From CAYUNE01 sp964446115 (GTDB lineage: Bacteria > Desulfobacterota > Desulfobulbia > Desulfobulbales > Desulfobulbaceae): DNA of 64,000 bases. The notes under the pieces were generated by a model, which saw nothing but the letters and a program-made list of their open reading frames with translations, had not been told where the DNA came from and searched no databases. Positions 9,639-18,738 of the stretch are shown here, in pieces (positions within the stretch are counted from its first letter, which is position 1; each line of letters starts with the position of its first letter). The position numbers and the translations under genes are program-made. The stretch covers positions 34,453 through 98,452 of the forward strand of contig CAYUNE010000007.1 in assembly GCA_964446115.1 (NCBI GenBank). Reading direction: 5' to 3'.

Positions 9639-9944
9639 TTAGTTTTTCTTGGTCTCGTCCGGGGTGGAGCAGAAAAGATTCTCCATGGTCTTAATCAGTT
9701 CAACCACCCGCTGATCTAGTATATAATTGTAGATGAAGTTGGCATCCTTGCGAAAGGCGACGATGCCCTGGTTACGCAGAATATTCAAATGTTGCGATAC
9801 GTTGGCGTTGGTTGTCCGCACTTTGTCCCTGATATGACCCACGGTAAGCTCCCGATCCTGCAGCAGGCAGAGAATTTTCAGCCTGATGGGATGGGACATG
9901 GACTTGATCAGAGCGGCAACCTCTTCGATTTCCCGATGTTTCAT
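9639..9944 (-). CDS. ArsR-family winged-helix regulator
   Basis: A 101-residue winged helix-turn-helix protein. The recognition region reads HPIRLKILCLLQDRELTVGHIRDKVRTTNANVSQHLNILRNQGIV, typical of ArsR repressors. There is no obvious metal-binding cysteine pair in helix 3, so it may sense an organic ligand or a redox state. It is the first gene of the minus-strand unit containing the MMPL exporter and very likely autoregulates it. An inverted repeat of the right kind lies 28-49 bases upstream. Confidence 0.88.
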   Translation of the reverse strand: MKHREIEEVAALIKSMSHPIRLKILCLLQDRELTVGHIRDKVRTTNANVSQHLNILRNQGIVAFRKDANFIYNYILDQRVVELIKTMENLFCSTPDETKKN

Positions 9945-9971
9945 AGGTGATCCCGGCAGAAGGTGTATTAG

Positions 9972-9993
9972 AATTTAATTTAATACTTAAATT
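9972..9993. promoter_or_regulatory. Candidate ArsR operator
   Basis: A perfect 7-bp inverted repeat, AATTTAA at 9972-9978 and TTAAATT at 9987-9993, in an AT-rich stretch just upstream of the ArsR-type gene. The AT-rich dyad suits a winged-helix repressor operator. The assignment is inferred from position. Confidence 0.45.
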
Positions 9994-10178
9994 TATTTTT
10001 GTAAAGACCCTTTTTCGATTTCCGCAAGCGGGACAGGGGGGAAATATCAATCCTGTAATCAGATATCGGAATGGTAACTTATCTCTTGACAACTGAAAGA
10101 GATTTGGGGCAAATTAATTTGATCCGTTTTTGATTCTGGTGCTGTTTAATTTTCAATTCTACATCAAGGAGAAGCGTA

Positions 10179-12170
<1,992 letters not shown>

Positions 12171-12195
12171 CGCGACGTCCCTGCTGGCTGTATTC

Positions 12196-12233
12196 AGGGG
12201 AACCATCGCCGGAGGGGTGGTTCCCCTTTTTTT
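12196..12233 (+). terminator. Rho-independent terminator of acs
   Basis: Ten-base arms AGGGGAACCA (12196-12205) and TGGTTCCCCT (12218-12227) pair perfectly around a 12-base loop and run into a T-tract. Confidence 0.9.
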
Positions 12234-12341
12234 ATTTACCGGAGACCCGGCGTGTCGATTCCGGGACAATCCACCGTTTCACCGGCATTTTTCCGCCAGT
12301 TCCCCGAGGCGGGATAGCCGCCGGCTTGAATGGAGCATACC

Positions 12342-13283
12342 ATGTATCCCAATCCCGTCAGCCCGTATCACTCCATCAACACCACCCGTCACCGGAAGGA
12401 AAGGTTCGATACTCTCTATTACGGTTATCCCCAGTCATTGCGGGCGGTCTATCATCCGGCCCTGCGCGATTTCTTTCGCTTTATCCGTAAGATGGAGGTG
12501 GTTTTTGAAAAGGTCAGAGTGGGGATGGATTATGAGAACAAAGAGGCAAGCCATCGCGGCGGCGACGATCGCCATACCGGTGGGTGGGCTGGTATCGGCA
12601 TGATGCCCATTGCCATTTATCTTTATTATTTGACCAGTTACGGGATAAAGGGTAAGGTGCTTGAATGCGGTGTTTTCAAGGGGGGCTCCACCTGCTGCCT
12701 CAGTCATGTCTGCCATGAACTCGGCCTTGAGCTCATTGCCGCCGATTCCTATGAGGGGCTGCCGTCGGGTGATGGGTTTTACGGCAAAGGCGATTTCAGG
12801 GGAAGTCTGGAGGAGGTGCAGGCCAATATCAATCGTCTGGGCAGGCCCGGGGCGGTTCGCTACCTTCGGGGGTGGTTTTCCGATTCCCTCCGGAATTTCA
12901 GTGACGATATCATGCTCATCTGGCTGGATGTGGACCTGCGACAGTCGGTCATCGATGTTTTATCACATACCTACGACCACCTGATGAAACATGGGGTCAT
13001 CTTTTGCGACGGACTTGGTGAGTCCCGTGACTTTTCAGGTGAATTTCTTAAGCCCGGCAGCTCCGAGTCGGCGGGATTGCTTGATTTTTTCCATGAACGG
13101 GAAATTTCCCACAAGGCGGTCTACAGCGGGTTCGGTCACATGGGCCTGGTGATTCCCGGTGTCGCTGACGAGGAAAGACTCATCTACAGCCCCCGGCTGA
13201 TCCGGAGTATTCTCATGGCCGCCCGCCCGCTTCCGGAAAAAATCCGTTACTGTCTCAAACGGTTACGCTGTCTGCCGTCCTGA
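12342..13283 (+). CDS. TylF/MycF-type macrocin O-methyltransferase family protein
   Basis: About 313 residues. The core KVLECGVFKGGSTCCLSHV, the acidic LIADSYEGLP and the later LIWLDVDLRQSVIDVL with HGVIFCDGL are the SAM-binding and metal-site pattern of the TylF family, whose characterised members methylate sugar hydroxyls using Mg. The start at 12342 is chosen because a GGAG site lies six bases upstream; an ATG 12 bases earlier has none. The substrate is unknown, but a sugar is plausible in view of the polysaccharide genes further along. Confidence 0.85.
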   Translation: MYPNPVSPYHSINTTRHRKERFDTLYYGYPQSLRAVYHPALRDFFRFIRKMEVVFEKVRVGMDYENKEASHRGGDDRHTGGWAGIGMMPIAIYLYYLTSYGIKGKVLECGVFKGGSTCCLSHVCHELGLELIAADSYEGLPSGDGFYGKGDFRGSLEEVQANINRLGRPGAVRYLRGWFSDSLRNFSDDIMLIWLDVDLRQSVIDVLSHTYDHLMKHGVIFCDGLGESRDFSGEFLKPGSSESAGLLDFFHEREISHKAVYSGFGHMGLVIPGVADEERLIYSPRLIRSILMAARPLPEKIRYCLKRLRCLPS

Positions 13284-13316
13284 TGCAACTACTCCCGGGC
13301 AAGCGACTGACTTTTA

Positions 13317-13332
13317 TAAATACATGTATTTA
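13317..13332. promoter_or_regulatory. Perfect 16-bp palindrome, possible operator
   Basis: TAAATACATGTATTTA is a perfect palindrome in the 233-bp gap between two methyltransferase genes. It could be a dimeric-regulator operator. Nothing else in the gap identifies the regulator. Confidence 0.35.
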
Positions 13333-13516
13333 CAATATGTTACAGGGCAAGGAGATTTTTATCAGCACTCTGGTGCACAGTATCGTGCATCAGTAAGACG
13401 GGCTGATGGCGGAAAGATTCGGTTCCCTGTGTCCAGATGCGTCCCGGTCTGCTTCAGCCCTTCGGCGAAAACGGGTCAAGGCTGCCATCTGCAACAAAGA
13501 GCCTGCTGGAAGTCGT

Positions 13517-14689
13517 ATGGTTGAGCAATATATTCTCGATGACGAGAAAACCAAGAGCCTCATCGAGGCGGCCCTGCGGCAGACATATTTTGCCGAGTAT
13601 GATCAGGATTTTCTGGAAACGGAGGAGGGCCGGGAGGACATCGAGAACAATGTCTTCAAGCGCTACAATCACTCCCTGCGTCACGTGGTGCCGTGGCTGT
13701 CCCGATATATGGATCTCGGCGGCAGGCGGGTGCTGGAAATCGGCTGCGGCACCGGTTCCAGTACAGCGGCCCTGGCCCGTTTTGTCGGTCATATCACCGC
13801 CTATGACATTCATGCGCCGTCTCTGGAGGGAGCCGCCCGCCGCCTTGACATACTGCAACTCGATAACGTGGACCTGCGCCTGGTGGAGACGGACAATCTC
13901 ACGGACCATATTGTTGCGGACAGCGGCAGCGGCTATGATGTCATCCTGCTTTTTGCCGTTCTGGAACATCAGACCGTGGAAGAGCGGCATGAGACGCTCG
14001 CCGCCTGCTGGCAGGCCCTGGGAGCGGAGGGCATGATGGTGGTTGTTGATACGCCGAACATCCTCTGCTATTTCGACGCCCACACCTCGCGCTTACCCTT
14101 TCTCCACATGCTGCCCTCCAGGCTTTACGCCCGTTATGCCGTCAACTCTCCCCGCGAGGGTTTCAACAGTGATTTTGCCGATGGTGACGGCCGTACTGCC
14201 GGAGAGCTCGAGCTGGCCATCGCCAGGTGGGCCCGGGGGGTCAGTTTTCATGATTTCGAGTTGGCCCTGGGCAGAGAGTACAGGGAGTATATCATCTCCC
14301 ATGGGTTTGAAGCCGAGATCCTGGATTGGTTTCCCATTTCCGTGGAAGAGGAGATACTGCGCTGGTATGTGGAGCATAAGGGGTTTGACGTACCCCCTGC
14401 CTTTACCCGCTGGATTCTGAATATGATATTTCGTAAATCAGGCCATGGCCGATCTGGCATGCCGCCGGAGCAGGTGGTACCCACAACCGCCTTTCCCGCC
14501 CGGGACCGGCTGGATCGGCTGCAACGGGAACTGGATGAAAAAACCTTTCTTCTGGAAGAGCTCCGCAGGTCAAAGACGTGGCGGCTGGGGAATTTCATGG
14601 CCCAGCCCTATCGGCTGGCGGCGGGGCTGATTTCCCTGTGGCGCCGCCGTTTGAAAAATGATGACCACAGGCCCCCCTTTGGTCAATGA
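13517..14689 (+). CDS. Class I SAM-dependent methyltransferase
   Basis: About 390 residues. Motif I is RVLEIGCGTGSSTAALA, followed by TAYDIHAPSLEGA and the post-motif YDVILLFAVLEHQT. The C-terminal part (about 300-390) carries a coiled stretch (RDRLDRLQRELDEKTFLLEELRRSKTWRLGNFMAQPYRL) of the kind common in glycan-modifying methyltransferases and glycosyltransferases. The ATG at 13517 has GGAAG just upstream; a longer frame from 13406 starts with unconvincing sequence. A role in surface-glycan modification is inferred. Confidence 0.82.
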   Translation: MVEQYILDDEKTKSLIEAALRQTYFAEYDQDFLETEEGREDIENNVFKRYNHSLRHVVPWLSRYMDLGGRRVLEIGCGTGSSTAALARFVGHITAYDIHAPSLEGAARRLDILQLDNVDLRLVETDNLTDHIVADSGSGYDVILLFAVLEHQTVEERHETLAACWQALGAEGMMVVVDTPNILCYFDAHTSRLPFLHMLPSRLYARYAVNSPREGFNSDFADGDGRTAGELELAIARWARGVSFHDFELALGREYREYIISHGFEAEILDWFPISVEEEILRWYVEHKGFDVPPAFTRWILNMIFRKSGHGRSGMPPEQVVPTTAFPARDRLDRLQRELDEKTFLLEELRRSKTWRLGNFMAQPYRLAAGLISLWRRRLKNDDHRPPFGQ

Positions 14690-14714
14690 CGGATTTGCAA
14701 CGGCGAAGAAGCTG

Positions 14715-14742
14715 CGAGGATGCGGCGCCCGTCGCGTCCTCG
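14715..14742. terminator. Hairpin between convergent genes
   Basis: Arms CGAGGATGCG (14715-14724) and CGCGTCCTCG (14733-14742) pair with one G-U. There is no T-tract, so it is only a possible transcription stop for the convergent pair. Confidence 0.35.
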
Positions 14743-14755
14743 CCGGAGAAGATGT

Positions 14756-15634
14756 TCAGCGGCTGGCCAGTTCCGGATGCTCCTCGATGTCGATTTCGGA
14801 GAGGGATTTCTCTTCATTTTCCCCGTTGTCGGGATGGCCGGCGATCATCTCGTATCGCAGGTCAAAGAATGCCTGGCGCATGGTCACGTAGGGATCCAGG
14901 GAAAATTTTTTGATATCATCATAAAGCGTTGGATGGAAAGAGAGCCGGTTTATTTTTTCCGCGGTCCGTCGGGCGCTTTGCCGCCAGATGCCGTCGCTGA
15001 GATAGGTGAGGGGGTTCAGGGCCGTGTCCACCAGGAGGCCGAGACTGTCACGGATGTTTGACGGCCCCAGGAAGGGCCAGCAGATATACACTCCTTCTCC
15101 GGCGCCCCAGTATCCCAGGGTCTGCCCGAAATCCTCTTCGCTGCTCTCCAGATTGAATTCCGATGCGGCCGGATCCCCCAGGCCGAAAGCCCCCACGGTG
15201 GTGTTGACGGCAAAGCGCATCAGCACCTTGCCGCTTTCCCTGAATTTTCCCTGGGCAAGGTTGTTGACGAGATAAATCGGTGATTTCAGGTTTTCGAAGA
15301 AGTTGCCGATACAGAGACGGATATCCTCGGGAAGCAGGGTGCGGTACACGGTGTTGACCGGTTTGAGCACCCAGAAGTAGAGTTTGTCGTTGAAGGTGAA
15401 AAAAACCCGGTTCAGCGGTTCCAGCGGATCATAGCTGACCGGTTTGTCCTCCCCGGCAAATTCCGCGTAGATATCGTCATCCAGCCAGTCCGTTTCTTCG
15501 GCTCCGGGGGCCGTGGTGACATCGGGGTAAGCGGGAGGAGGCAGGGTGGCGAGGATTGTGAGCAGCAGGAGCAGTAAAAAGAAGAAGCGGCTGCCGGGGA
15601 GTGGCAGGGCCACCGGGTGTCTGTTGAAGTCCAT
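14756..15634 (-). CDS. mlaA: MlaA (VacJ) family phospholipid-trafficking protein
   Basis: About 293 residues with a hydrophobic export signal (FFFLLLLLLTILATLPPPAYP). The mature part carries the family hallmarks YDPLEPLNRVFFTFND, FFENLKSPIYLVNNLAQGK, RFAVNTTVGAFGLGDPA, DFGQTLGYWG and GVYICWPFLGPSNIRDSLG. MlaA removes phospholipids from the outer leaflet of the outer membrane and hands them to MlaC. Unusually, no lipobox cysteine is present, so it would be a plain secreted protein rather than a lipoprotein. The ATG at 15634 is preferred because AGGAGG lies about nine bases upstream. No mlaBCDEF genes are nearby. Confidence 0.88.
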   Translation of the reverse strand: MDFNRHPVALPLPGSRFFFLLLLLLTILATLPPPAYPDVTTAPGAEETDWLDDDIYAEFAGEDKPVSYDPLEPLNRVFFTFNDKLYFWVLKPVNTVYRTLLPEDIRLCIGNFFENLKSPIYLVNNLAQGKFRESGKVLMRFAVNTTVGAFGLGDPAASEFNLESSEEDFGQTLGYWGAGEGVYICWPFLGPSNIRDSLGLLVDTALNPLTYLSDGIWRQSARRTAEKINRLSFHPTLYDDIKKFSLDPYVTMRQAFFDLRYEMIAGHPDNGENEEKSLSEIDIEEHPELASR

Positions 15635-15912
15635 TTCCAAATTCCCTCCTCGGCAACGCGATGGTTGAATGGATTGGCCGTGAGGCGTGGGCTGATTTCC
15701 TTCTGGACATTTGATCGACCGGTGGGCTGAATTTATTTAGCCGGTCGCCGTCTCTTCCCTCGTCCCCGGGCAAAAACAGCAACTAAGAGTTGAAGAGTTT
15801 GAGGCTGTTATGGTATGGAACTAGATGACGTTCGGTATACTGGAAAAGGGATGAACGCCCCCAAGGCTCTTGCCCCGTTTGCCCACCTGATTGTTCAACA
15901 AAAGGAGATGAC

Positions 15913-17256
15913 ATGACCAAGAAGATTGTTCTGCGCGACGATGAGATGCCCACCAGTTGGTATAACGTGGTGCCCGATATTCCCAACGGTCTGCAGCCGC
16001 CGCTGGATCCGGAGACCAAGGAGCCCATGGGGCCGGAGAAACTGGCCGCCATTTTTCCCATGGCACTGCTCGAACAGGAGATGAGTCCGGAGCGTCATAT
16101 TCCCATTCCAGAGGAGGTCATGGAGATCTATAAAATCTGGCGGCCGTCGCCGTTGGTACGGGCCCATAAGCTGGAGGAAGCCCTGGGGACCAAGGCCAGG
16201 ATTTTTTTCAAGAACGAGGGCGTCTCGCCGGTGGGCAGTCACAAGCCCAACAGCGCCGTTGCCCAGGCGTTTTACAACAAGCGGGAAGGGGTCAGGCGAT
16301 TGACCACGGAAACCGGCGCCGGCCAGTGGGGAAGCGCCCTGTCCCTGGCCACCAGCAAGTTCGGAATGGACTGCAAGGTTTACATGGTACGCTGTTCCTT
16401 TGATCAGAAGCCCTACCGTAAATCCATCATGCAGACCTTTGGTGCCGAGATCGTTGCCAGTCCAAGCAGTGATACGAACACCGGCCGGGCAATTCTCGAA
16501 AAAATGCCGGATACCCCCGGCTCTCTGGGAATCGCCATCAGCGAGGCCCTGGAGGATGCGGTTACCAGTGAAAACACCAATTACGCCCTGGGATCGGTAC
16601 TCAATCACGTCATCCTGCATCAGACCATTATCGGCCTGGAGGCGAAGAAACAGCTGGAGATCGCCGGTGCCTACCCCGATGTCATTGTCGGTTGCTGCGG
16701 TGGCGGTTCCAATTTTGCCGGACTGGCCATGCCCTTTGTTCCCGACTATCTGGAGGGCAGGAAAATCCGCTTTGTGGGCACCGAGCCCGCCTCCTGTCCC
16801 AGCATGACCGCTGGAAAACTCGCCTATGATTCCGGGGACTCCATGGGAATGACGCCGCTTCTTTATATGTACACCCTGGGACATGACTTTATGCCTCCGG
16901 GAATCCATGCCGGTGGACTGCGTTACCATGGTATGGCCCCCATCGTCTCCGCCCTGGTGCGTGATGATATTATCGAGCCGGTGAGTCTTCATCAGCTCGA
17001 ATGCTTCGAGGCCGGCGTTCTCTTTGCCAAGACCGAGGGGATCATCCCGGCCCCGGAGACCACCCATGCCATCCGGGGGGCCATTATCGAGGCCACCCGG
17101 GATAAGGATGAACCAAAGACCATCCTCTTTAACTTTTCGGGCCACGGTCTCATCGACATGGCAGCCTATGACAGCTACTTTGCCGGCGAGCTCCATGATT
17201 ACGCCTATCCCGAAGAGCAGATTGCCGAATCCCTCACGAAGTTGCCGGCGGTGTGA
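15913..17256 (+). CDS. trpB2: TrpB-like PLP enzyme (TrpB2 type tryptophan synthase beta chain)
   Basis: A 447-residue fold-type II PLP enzyme of the longer TrpB2 branch, which joins indole and serine and usually works without a closely linked TrpA. The Schiff-base lysine is Lys111 in GSHKPNSAVAQ, the phosphate-binding glycine loop is GCCGGGSNFAGLA, and TGAGQWG and the late FNFSGHGLIDM are conserved. AGGAG lies six bases before the ATG. Its stop overlaps the GTG start of the carboxypeptidase by four bases, so the two genes are translationally coupled. Confidence 0.92.
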   Translation: MTKKIVLRDDEMPTSWYNVVPDIPNGLQPPLDPETKEPMGPEKLAAIFPMALLEQEMSPERHIPIPEEVMEIYKIWRPSPLVRAHKLEEALGTKARIFFKNEGVSPVGSHKPNSAVAQAFYNKREGVRRLTTETGAGQWGSALSLATSKFGMDCKVYMVRCSFDQKPYRKSIMQTFGAEIVASPSSDTNTGRAILEKMPDTPGSLGIAISEALEDAVTSENTNYALGSVLNHVILHQTIIGLEAKKQLEIAGAYPDVIVGCCGGGSNFAGLAMPFVPDYLEGRKIRFVGTEPASCPSMTAGKLAYDSGDSMGMTPLLYMYTLGHDFMPPGIHAGGLRYHGMAPIVSALVRDDIIEPVSLHQLECFEAGVLFAKTEGIIPAPETTHAIRGAIIEATRDKDEPKTILFNFSGHGLIDMAAYDSYFAGELHDYAYPEEQIAESLTKLPAV

Positions 17257-18527
17257 GTAGAGAAAAAGGGCTCTGTCGGATAATCAGAGCCCTGCTGCTC
17301 TTCTCTGTACTGGTTCAGGGGCGGCCGCTTCATGCGGCCTGCCCCTTTTTTTCGGATCTCATCGACAACGGCGCCTATGGTCTGCTCGGCGGGGATGGAA
17401 TCAGCCTCTGCTGTCAGCCCGACCGGCAATTGATTCCGGCAAGTATTATCAAGATCGCCACCTCGCTGGCCGCCCTGAACATCCTTGGACCCGACTACCG
17501 CTTTATCACCAGAATCTATCTGGACGGGGAAAAGAGACTGGTGGTGGAAGGGTTCGGCGATCCGCTGCTGGTTTCCGAAGAGGTGGAGAGAATCGCCCGG
17601 ATGGTGCGGCGGCGGGGAATAGCCGAGCTCGGCGGCATTGTCATCGTCCAGGAGAGGTTTGCTCCGGGGGTGGAGCAAGCTCCGGGTTCAGAGGGCAGCG
17701 ACAACCCCTATGATGCTGCCGACACCGCCCTGGCGGTCAACTTCAACAGTCTGCCGCTGAGGGTGGATCCGGACGGCGCTGTGCACTCCGCCGAACCCCA
17801 GACACCCTTTCTGCCGCTGATGGCGGAACTGGGAAAACACCTGGGAGTTGGTCGCCATCGGGTCAATATCGACGGGGTGTTAAACGGTAAGGAAACCCTG
17901 GCCGGCCGTTATGCCGGAGAACTCTTCCGGGCAATGCTGACGGCCGCGGGCATTCGGATCAATGGAAAGATCGACGTTGCCCCCCTGCCGGCAGAGCGCC
18001 GTCTGCTCTTTGTGCATCACTCCCCGCCGCTGCGGGAGATTGTTGCACTCTGTCTGCGCTATTCAAACAACTTTATCGCCAATCAGATTTTTCTTACCTG
18101 CGGAGTCGCCCGCTACGGATATCCGGCCGACTGGTACAAGTCCCGGCGGGTGCTGGCCCGGTTTTTTGCAACCCGCCTGGGAGTGAACGGCAGTGGTCTC
18201 CGGCTGGTCGAGGGTTCGGGCCTGTCGCCGCACAACCGGGTAACCGTGCGGGGAATGCTGCGGATTCTTGAGGAATTTGCGCCCTACTCCGATCTGCTGC
18301 CCACCAGATTCGGCAATCCGATCAAGTCCGGAACGCTCACCGGGGTCTATAACTATGCCGGGTATCTGGGCAAAGAACGCCGTCCCTTTGTGATCATCTT
18401 AAACCAGCGCGACAATATCCGTGACCGGCTCTTGCGTTTTTTCGTACAAAGGGAAAAAAGGAGGTCAGTCGGCGGGAGTGGAGAGGAATTTTCGGATTTC
18501 AGCGGATGTGAGGAAAAGGCCAGATAG
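17253..18527 (+). CDS. dacB: D-alanyl-D-alanine carboxypeptidase, PBP4/DacB type (peptidase S13)
   Basis: A 424-residue penicillin-binding protein starting at a GTG that overlaps the trpB2 stop. A signal sequence (IIRALLLFSVLVQGRPLHA) is followed by all three active-site motifs: SxxK at Ser64-Lys67 (PASIIKIA), SxN at Ser271-Asn273 (YSNNF), and a KSG variant of KTG at 358-360. It trims or cleaves peptidoglycan peptides in the periplasm. The last 63 bp, which encode a low-complexity tail after the fold ends, overlap the 3' end of a selenoprotein gene on the other strand. Confidence 0.9.
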   Translation: MSREKGLCRIIRALLLFSVLVQGRPLHAACPFFSDLIDNGAYGLLGGDGISLCCQPDRQLIPASIIKIATSLAALNILGPDYRFITRIYLDGEKRLVVEGFGDPLLVSEEVERIARMVRRRGIAELGGIVIVQERFAPGVEQAPGSEGSDNPYDAADTALAVNFNSLPLRVDPDGAVHSAEPQTPFLPLMAELGKHLGVGRHRVNIDGVLNGKETLAGRYAGELFRAMLTAAGIRINGKIDVAPLPAERRLLFVHHSPPLREIVALCLRYSNNFIANQIFLTCGVARYGYPADWYKSRRVLARFFATRLGVNGSGLRLVEGSGLSPHNRVTVRGMLRILEEFAPYSDLLPTRFGNPIKSGTLTGVYNYAGYLGKERRPFVIILNQRDNIRDRLLRFFVQREKRRSVGGSGEEFSDFSGCEEKAR

Positions 18528-18713
18528 CATCCGGTTTCCGGCCTTGAGGGCGGGAATCATTCTGACGCCGGCGGCCAGTGTCCGGCGGGGGTGGACCAGG
18601 ACATCGATTTTTTCCACTTGCAAGCCCGGAAACTCGCTGTAGAGTTTGTTCAGCTCACGGCCGACCAGCATGCAGCGTGGTCAGAGAGAGGATTTGTAGA
18701 ATTGGATTTTCAC
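18465..18713 (-). CDS. Thioredoxin/glutaredoxin-fold selenoprotein with UxxC active site
   Basis: An 82-residue protein seen only if the in-frame TGA at 18681-18683 is read as selenocysteine. From a GTG at 18713 the frame gives MKIQFYKSSL, then U11, then PRC (Cys14), then VGREL and a region with LQVEKIDVLVHP and AGVRMIPALKAGNRMLSG. This is the beta-alpha-beta start of a thioredoxin fold, a UxxC redox centre in the normal CxxC place, and the cis-proline strand (MIPAL). The TGA would otherwise leave a 68-residue piece lacking strand 1 and the active site. The start lies 25 bp from the divergent uvrB start, and the end overlaps the dacB tail antisense by 63 bp. A GGGA a few bases before the GTG may be the ribosome site. 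The likely role is a small thiol-disulfide or peroxide reductant; partners are unknown. Confidence 0.82.
18656..18679 (-). promoter_or_regulatory. Candidate bacterial SECIS element (thioredoxin-fold gene)
   Basis: Immediately after the UGA, the mRNA can pair CACG with CGUG, and above an internal loop a 3-bp stem GCU/GGC closes a GGUC apical loop. The GGU begins 15 bases after the UGA, close to the spacing of known bacterial SECIS elements. The stem is weaker than in classical examples. Confidence 0.5.
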
Positions 18714-18738
18714 TGTTTTCCCGAAAAGAGCAGAAGGA

